Positions 6,902 through 9,791 of a stretch of DNA of 9,791 nt are shown here, piece after piece. Numbering within the stretch: the first letter of the stretch is position 1; every line of letters starts with the position of its first letter. A model generated the notes under the pieces. That model searched no databases. It saw only the letters and a list, made by a program, of their open reading frames with translations, and had not been told where the DNA came from. The translations under genes were made by a program, and so were the position numbers. The stretch is from Planctomycetota bacterium. Its GTDB lineage: Bacteria > Planctomycetota > UBA11346. The stretch lies in the NCBI GenBank assembly GCA_013816415.1, contig JACDEN010000064.1, forward strand, positions 1-9,791. The letters are read 5' to 3'.

Positions 6902-7915
6902 ATGCGGTCTCCGGCGGAAACGGCGAATCTGCCCCTCGATCAGCGGGGCATTCCCCATCCGGGCAGCACCCGGCGTTTCCGCGGCGAGTGCGCCCGCGAA
7001 GGCTACCGCCTGCTGCACATCCACGACTGGCCGCTGCCCGAGATGCCGGTGGTGACCCACGTGTCAGAGGCGGTCTGCACCGCGCACCACGTGCGCGAGA
7101 TGTGCTATGTCCTCGCCGGCAAGGGCGAACGCCAGCTCGGGGACCAGCGCATGGTGGTCGGACCGGGCGACGTCTATGTGGTGCGGCCCGGCGAGGTCCA
7201 TGGCGCGCGCGCCGATCCCACCGATCCGTACCACTTCTTCGCGATCGGCTTCGATCCGGAATCGCTCGCGCTGCGCCCGCGCGCTGCCCCGGGACGCGCC
7301 GCCGGTCAGCTTGGCGAGGTCGGCTTGGCCATGGCCGAGACCAGCGCCCTGGATGACGAGATGCGCGTCCTCGACCAGCGGGTGATCCACGGCGGCGAGG
7401 GGGCCGAGCACATCTTCCACCGCATCATCAGCGAGCTCGACCGCATGGACTCGGACCCGCGCAAACGCGCGTTGACGGTGATCATGGTCCAGGCGCTGGT
7501 GGTCGAGCTGCTGGTGTTCGTGACGCGCTGCTCGATCGCCAGCCGCGAGCGAGCGACCGGCTCGTTCCGTCTGCGCACCCCGGTGCGCTCAGAATTCCAG
7601 GAGCTGCTGTCGTGGATGCAGTCGCATCTCGGCGACCCGCTGTCGCTGGCAGAGATGGCTCAGCGGGTGGGACTCTCACCCGCGCACTTCGCCGTCGCCT
7701 TCAAGCGCGAGGTCGGTCAGACCCCGCTCGAGCACCTGACGGAACTGCGCATCGAAGAGGCCTCGCGGCGCCTGAGCGAGGATCCGACCACGGCCATCAC
7801 CGGCATCGCCCTCGACCTCGGATTCAGCTCGTCCCAGTATTTCAGCCTGGTCTTCCGCAAGACCAAGGGCTGCACGCCGCGCGAATGGCGCGCCCGGAAT
7901 GTCCGGCTGGGGTGA
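6902..7915 (+). CDS. AraC-family transcriptional regulator with N-terminal cupin sensor
   Basis: DNA-binding regulator, 337 aa. The N-terminal part (about 35-118) is a cupin-like sugar-sensing fold: THVSEAVCTAHHVREMCYVL, then the GPGDVYVVRPGEVHG loop at 87-101 and HFFAIGF at 111-117. The C-terminal part (about 230-332) is a double helix-turn-helix domain, with LAEMAQRVGLSPAHFAVAFK at 249-268 and ITGIALDLGFSSSQYFSLVF at 299-318, ending with the family signature GCTPREWR. The start is set by AGGA 7 nt upstream. It is transcribed away from the six-gene catabolic operon, the classic layout for a substrate-responsive activator of that operon. The effector is unknown but is probably the sugar acid or sugar the operon consumes. 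No frameshift or missing HTH residues are seen. Confidence 0.94.
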   Translation: MRSPAETANLPLDQRGIPHPGSTRRFRGECAREGYRLLHIHDWPLPEMPVVTHVSEAVCTAHHVREMCYVLAGKGERQLGDQRMVVGPGDVYVVRPGEVHGARADPTDPYHFFAIGFDPESLALRPRAAPGRAAGQLGEVGLAMAETSALDDEMRVLDQRVIHGGEGAEHIFHRIISELDRMDSDPRKRALTVIMVQALVVELLVFVTRCSIASRERATGSFRLRTPVRSEFQELLSWMQSHLGDPLSLAEMAQRVGLSPAHFAVAFKREVGQTPLEHLTELRIEEASRRLSEDPTTAITGIALDLGFSSSQYFSLVFRKTKGCTPREWRARNVRLG

Positions 7916-7926
7916 TGACCGACACG

Positions 7927-7961
7927 GGATCGAACCGCCACGACGCCACGGCGCCACGGGA
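7927..7961 (+). repeat. Short-period intergenic repeat, copy 1 (three 8-bp units)
   Basis: GGATCGAACC followed by three units of the form CGCCACGR and a terminal GGA. It begins 12 nt after the regulator stop codon. The reverse complement of copy 2 matches it at 30 of 33 positions, and copy 3 matches after loss of one unit. Copies 1 and 2 face each other across a 50-nt loop and could form a long GC-rich stem at the end of the regulator transcript. Confidence 0.75.
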
Positions 7962-8011
7962 GAGATGGGGACCGGCGGCCACCGCCCAATACTCGAGCTT
8001 CTGATGGGCTG

Positions 8012-8044
8012 TCCCGTGGCGTCGTGGCGCCGTGGCGGTTGGAT
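8012..8044 (-). repeat. Short-period intergenic repeat, copy 2 (inverted, three units)
   Basis: Reads TCCCGTGG...GCGGTTGGAT on the plus strand, the inverted form of copy 1 with the A/G unit variants in a different order. Differences from copy 1 over 33 nt are at three positions, two of them the variable base of the unit. It may pair with copy 1 as a stem-loop. No T-run follows, so rho-independent termination is not shown. Confidence 0.7.
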
Positions 8045-8054
8045 TTCAGGTGTT

Positions 8055-8080
8055 TCCGTGGTGCCGTGGCGGTTCGATCC
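8055..8080 (-). repeat. Short-period intergenic repeat, copy 3 (inverted, two units)
   Basis: Same orientation as copy 2 and only 10 nt beyond it. It keeps the conserved flank GGCGGTTCGATCC of copy 1 exactly, but has only two CGCCACGR-like units, one of them with a G-to-A change. The changing unit number with a constant flank suggests gain and loss of 8-bp units by slippage or recombination. Confidence 0.65.
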
Positions 8081-8134
8081 TGAGCGTCGGATGGACCCAT
8101 CGGCTGCCGGGGGGAGGGTCGCCGGGACCGCTGC

Positions 8135-8162
8135 TTTTTACGACGCCGAACCGGGTTATAAA
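8135..8162 (+). promoter_or_regulatory. Promoter candidate for the four-gene small-protein operon
   Basis: An AT-rich island in GC-rich surroundings: TTTTTA (8135-8140), 16 nt, then TATAAA (8157-8162). The spacing suits a housekeeping sigma factor, although the -35 is only a partial match to TTGACA. Transcription from here would begin about 70 nt before the first start codon and would place the 8195-8214 palindrome in the leader. Confidence 0.5.
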
Positions 8163-8194
8163 CTGGCCGTCCGCCCCGTCTCTCTGACAGGGAG

Positions 8195-8214
8195 GGGTCC
8201 GATCCATCGGACCC
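8195..8214. promoter_or_regulatory. Twenty-base palindrome just before the small-protein operon
   Basis: GGGTCCGAT and ATCGGACCC are perfect 9-bp arms separated by CC, ending 24 nt before the ATG at 8239. It could be a repressor operator or a tight RNA hairpin in the leader. It is 14 nt clear of the Shine-Dalgarno AGGAG (8229-8233), so it would not cover it directly. The ten bases GATCCATCGG inside it also occur in the right arm region of the 6726-6750 palindrome. Confidence 0.5.
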
Positions 8215-8238
8215 GCCACGGTTGCGACAGGAGCATGC

Positions 8239-8511
8239 ATGGCCAAGGCAGTCGTGGATCCCGAGGAGCTCATGCGCTTCGTGGCCGCGCTCAAGCGCTT
8301 CAACGAGGCGACCAAGACCGAGCTCGGCAACATCAACCGCCAGTTCCGCCGCCTGGGCGAGACCTGGCAGGATGAGGAGCAGGCGCGCTTCGCCGAGTCG
8401 TTCGAGCTGATGGTGCGGGTGGTCGGGCGCTTCGTCGACGAATCGGACCGCCAGACCCCGCTCTTGACGCGCAAGGCCGAGGCGATCCGCGAGTACCTGA
8501 GGCCGCGATGA
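8239..8511 (+). CDS. Small helical W-x-D protein, WXG100/ESAT-6-like (function unknown)
   Basis: 90 aa, first gene of the four-gene operon, with AGGAG 5 nt before the ATG. No catalytic motif, signal peptide or membrane segment. The sequence reads as two amphipathic helices (about 7-38 and 47-88) around a turn LGETWQDEEQARF. Length and central Trp43 resemble WXG100 proteins of type VII secretion, but the Gly of W-x-G is Asp45 here, and the conserved pattern is W-x-D-x5-F. WXG100 proteins are about 100 aa helical hairpins that dimerise; that this one does so is inference. The stop overlaps the next start (ATGA), implying coupled synthesis with the coiled-coil partner. Alternatives are a chaperone-like or structural small protein unrelated to secretion. 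It is confidently a gene; the family call is tentative. Confidence 0.85.
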   Translation: MAKAVVDPEELMRFVAALKRFNEATKTELGNINRQFRRLGETWQDEEQARFAESFELMVRVVGRFVDESDRQTPLLTRKAEAIREYLRPR

Positions 8512-9155
8512 CGAGCGCCAACATCTCCGATCCGGAGGTGATCCGGGATTTCCGCAGCCACCTCGCGAACTTCCTGAAGCTCAGCAGCGCCGCGCTCGGC
8601 GGGCGCGCGAGCGATCTCAACCGCGCGCGCGACTGGCTGCGCACCGAGCAGCTGCCGCACTGGAAGAGCCAGCAGTTCCGTCGCGAGGAGACCTACCAGA
8701 ACGCGCGGCGGCTGTGGCTCGAGGCCGAGGCTGCGGTGGTCGAGGGCATGACCGGACGCGGCCCGGGCAAGGCGAGCAGCATCGAGGAGCGCGTCGACAT
8801 GGACAAGGCCCGCCGCCGTCGCGACGAGGCCGACGAGAAGCTCGCGCTGGTGCGCCGCTGGCTGGTCCGCCTGGACCAGGACGGCGAGCCGCTGATGCAG
8901 GCCTGCCAGGGCCACGATTTCGACATCAAGGACCGCGGCGCGCGCGCGCTCGCCCAGCTCGACCACCTGGTGGAGAGCGTGCAGTCGTACCTCGATCTCA
9001 AGGCCGGGGGATCCGGTCCGATGCCGGCCGCGCCGGGTTCCGCTGCCGGAGCATCCGGACCGGCGCTTGCTGCCGGAAGCGCTGAGCCCCATCCGGCGAC
9101 CGCGACGTCGGCCGAATCCGATGATCCCGCTGGAGGCGGACCATGCCCAGCGTGA
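8508..9155 (+). CDS. Coiled-coil protein with disordered C-terminal tail, unknown function
   Basis: 215 aa, starting within the previous stop codon (ATGA) with GAGG 5 nt upstream. Residues 8-80 and 90-165 are strongly helical and charged, with Trp at 43, 52, 70 and 118 and an Arg/Glu-rich stretch SSIEERVDMDKARRRRDEAD at 90-109 typical of coiled coils. The segment DWLRTEQLPHWKSQQFRREE followed by a second helix ending in KLALVRRW recalls a conserved hypothetical family I associate with Planctomycetota, but this cannot be confirmed here. From residue 166 the protein is Gly/Ala/Pro/Ser-rich and probably disordered. There is no signal peptide or transmembrane helix, so it is likely cytoplasmic. 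It probably partners the flanking W-x-D proteins. Function is not assigned. Confidence 0.85.
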   Translation: MTSANISDPEVIRDFRSHLANFLKLSSAALGGRASDLNRARDWLRTEQLPHWKSQQFRREETYQNARRLWLEAEAAVVEGMTGRGPGKASSIEERVDMDKARRRRDEADEKLALVRRWLVRLDQDGEPLMQACQGHDFDIKDRGARALAQLDHLVESVQSYLDLKAGGSGPMPAAPGSAAGASGPALAAGSAEPHPATATSAESDDPAGGGPCPA

Positions 9156-9358
9156 CCGGCGATGACGCGATGCTCGAGGACGCCCTGCGCCACCTGTGCG
9201 AGGCGTGGGCGATCACCGCCGAGCGCTGGCGCGACCAGGCGCGCAGCGATTTCGAGAAGCAGCATCTCGACGGCATCGAAGACCGCACGCGGCTCGCCGC
9301 GCGCTCGGTGAAGCAGATGGAAAACCTGATCAACGAGGTGATGCGCCAATGTCGATGA
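9143..9358 (+). CDS. Second small W-x-D helical protein, 71 aa (function unknown)
   Basis: Overlaps the preceding gene by 13 nt and has an excellent GGAGG (9132-9136) 6 nt before the ATG. The protein is almost entirely helical: LEDALRHLCEAWAITAERW, then DQARSDFEKQHLDGIEDRTR, then a third amphipathic stretch to the end. Trp29, Asp31 and Phe37 repeat the exact W-x-D-x5-F spacing of the 90-aa protein (Trp43, Asp45, Phe51), which suggests related folds or a shared binding surface. No other motif, signal or membrane segment. It could be a partner forming a heterodimer with the first small protein, by analogy with ESAT-6/CFP-10 pairs; this is inference. Confidence 0.82.
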   Translation: MPSVTGDDAMLEDALRHLCEAWAITAERWRDQARSDFEKQHLDGIEDRTRLAARSVKQMENLINEVMRQCR

Positions 9359-9791
9359 CCACCGCTTCCCAGACCGGCGCCACGCCGGCGACCACCTCCA
9401 ACCAGCTCGGCATCGACGTGGTCGCCGCGCGGCTGACCGCAGCCACCGAGCAGCTCGCGAGCATCGAGCACGAACGCGCGGTTGGTGAACTCGCCTGGCG
9501 GGAAGCGCGCTCGCTGATCGCCCAGACCGGCGAGCGCACGCTCGCCGAGATCAACCAGCGGGTGCCGGCGCCGGTGTCGGCGGGCGACGTCGAGACGGAT
9601 TTCGCCCAGCTCCAGGCGGTGCGCGCACGCTGGTCGGCGCGCGTCTCGCAGGCGGCGACGCGCATGCGCAAACAGCTGCGCGCGGAGCTCGAGCAGCACG
9701 TGCGCGAGCTGCAGCGCATGGTGCCGGCGCCCGAAAGTGACAACGCCCCGAGCCCCGAGGCCACGCGCGAACGCGAACGGCGGCGCGCCGT
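9349..9791 (+). CDS. Coiled-coil protein, unknown function (partial, C-terminus off the right edge)
   Basis: 147 codons visible with no stop. Two possible starts exist: 9349, with GAGGTG 8 nt upstream, and the in-frame ATG at 9355, which forms an ATGA overlap with the preceding stop. The first is preferred for Shine-Dalgarno spacing. A short Thr/Ser/Ala-rich N-terminus (1-20) is followed by long charged helices at about 24-72 and 84-124 with heptad-like spacing, Trp50 and Trp95, and a Pro-containing break VPAPVSAGD. After a second break VPAPESDNAPSPE (125-137), a strongly Arg/Glu-rich segment begins at the edge. No enzyme motif is seen. The repeated VPAP hinge may separate two similar helical units. 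Expected to act with the three upstream proteins. Confidence 0.8.
   Translation, partial: MSMTTASQTGATPATTSNQLGIDVVAARLTAATEQLASIEHERAVGELAWREARSLIAQTGERTLAEINQRVPAPVSAGDVETDFAQLQAVRARWSARVSQAATRMRKQLRAELEQHVRELQRMVPAPESDNAPSPEATRERERRRA

Larger units (their letters stand above)
7916..8238. other. Intergenic stretch between regulator and small-protein operon
   Basis: 323 nt without a convincing gene. In order it holds three copies of the 8-bp-unit repeat (7927-8080), a GC-rich segment with a small GATGG-AC-CCATC palindrome (8090-8101), the AT-rich promoter candidate (8135-8162), the 20-bp palindrome (8195-8214) and the Shine-Dalgarno of the next gene. No tRNA, CRISPR or transposase remnant is seen. 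Short reading frames here lack good ribosome sites and family-like sequence. Confidence 0.8.

Noticed and set aside
5863..7356. Long plus-strand open frame spanning the FAH gene, the divergent region and the start of the regulator
   Set aside because: It overlaps two clear genes on both strands, has no family-like sequence and no ribosome site, and is typical of spurious frames at this base composition.
7927..8044. CRISPR array
   Set aside because: The repeats are few, partly inverted, made of 8-bp units and lack regular spacers of similar length. No cas genes are present.
7927..8044. Rho-independent terminator formed by repeat copies 1 and 2
   Set aside because: The arms can pair, but the loop is 50 nt and no T-run follows the second arm. 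A role in ending or stabilising the transcript is possible but not shown.
8055..8090. Possible tRNA T-arm: GGTTCGATCC at 8071-8080
   Set aside because: The bases that would close the T-stem do not pair, and no acceptor, D or anticodon arm is found around it. The string is the constant flank of the intergenic repeat.

Overview
The window is GC-rich bacterial chromosome with tightly packed genes, short or overlapping junctions and clear Shine-Dalgarno sequences. The organism cannot be named. The combination of an oxidative sugar-acid catabolic operon, a cupin-AraC regulator, a fused E1 dehydrogenase and small W-x-D helical proteins beside coiled-coil proteins fits a high-GC member of the Planctomycetota or a related PVC lineage. 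That is inference from gene content, not from a marker gene.

Region 1 (1-6666, minus strand) is one operon-like run of six genes, read from right to left. They are a fumarylacetoacetate-hydrolase (FAH) family enzyme, a D-2-hydroxyacid dehydrogenase, an Ldh2-family NAD(P)-dependent oxidoreductase, a KDPG/KHG-type aldolase, an SMP-30/gluconolactonase-type lactonase, and a fused alpha-beta E1 component of a thiamine-diphosphate 2-oxoacid dehydrogenase that runs off the left edge. Gaps are 38 nt or less and two junctions overlap (ATGA, TGATG), so co-transcription and translational coupling are likely. Together the enzymes suit breakdown of a sugar or sugar acid: a lactone is opened, the acid is oxidised, a 2-keto-3-deoxy (or 2,4-diketo-3-deoxy) acid is cleaved to pyruvate plus a small hydroxyacid or aldehyde, and the products are oxidised towards acyl-CoA. 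No dehydratase, first-step sugar dehydrogenase, transporter, or E2/E3 subunit is visible. These may lie beyond the left edge. The substrate cannot be read from this sequence.

Region 2 (6667-6901) is a 235-nt divergent control region. It holds a 9-bp-arm palindrome and a 10-bp-arm inverted repeat whose right arm abuts the ribosome binding site of the next gene. Region 3 (6902-7915, plus strand) is an AraC-family regulator with an N-terminal cupin sensor, the obvious candidate regulator of the minus-strand operon.

Region 4 (7916-8238) is a 323-nt intergenic stretch. It carries three copies of a short-period (8-bp unit) GC-rich repeat, one in one orientation and two in the other. These are followed by an AT-rich promoter-like island and a near-perfect 20-bp palindrome just before the next start codon.

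Region 5 (8239-9791, plus strand) is an operon of four small, overlapping genes with no enzyme signature. It encodes a 90-aa helical W-x-D protein, a 215-aa coiled-coil protein with a disordered tail, a second 71-aa W-x-D protein, and a coiled-coil protein cut by the right edge. The two small proteins share the spacing W-x-D-x5-F, which recalls WXG100/ESAT-6-like helical hairpins. This is the part of the window most likely to belong to a poorly described system.
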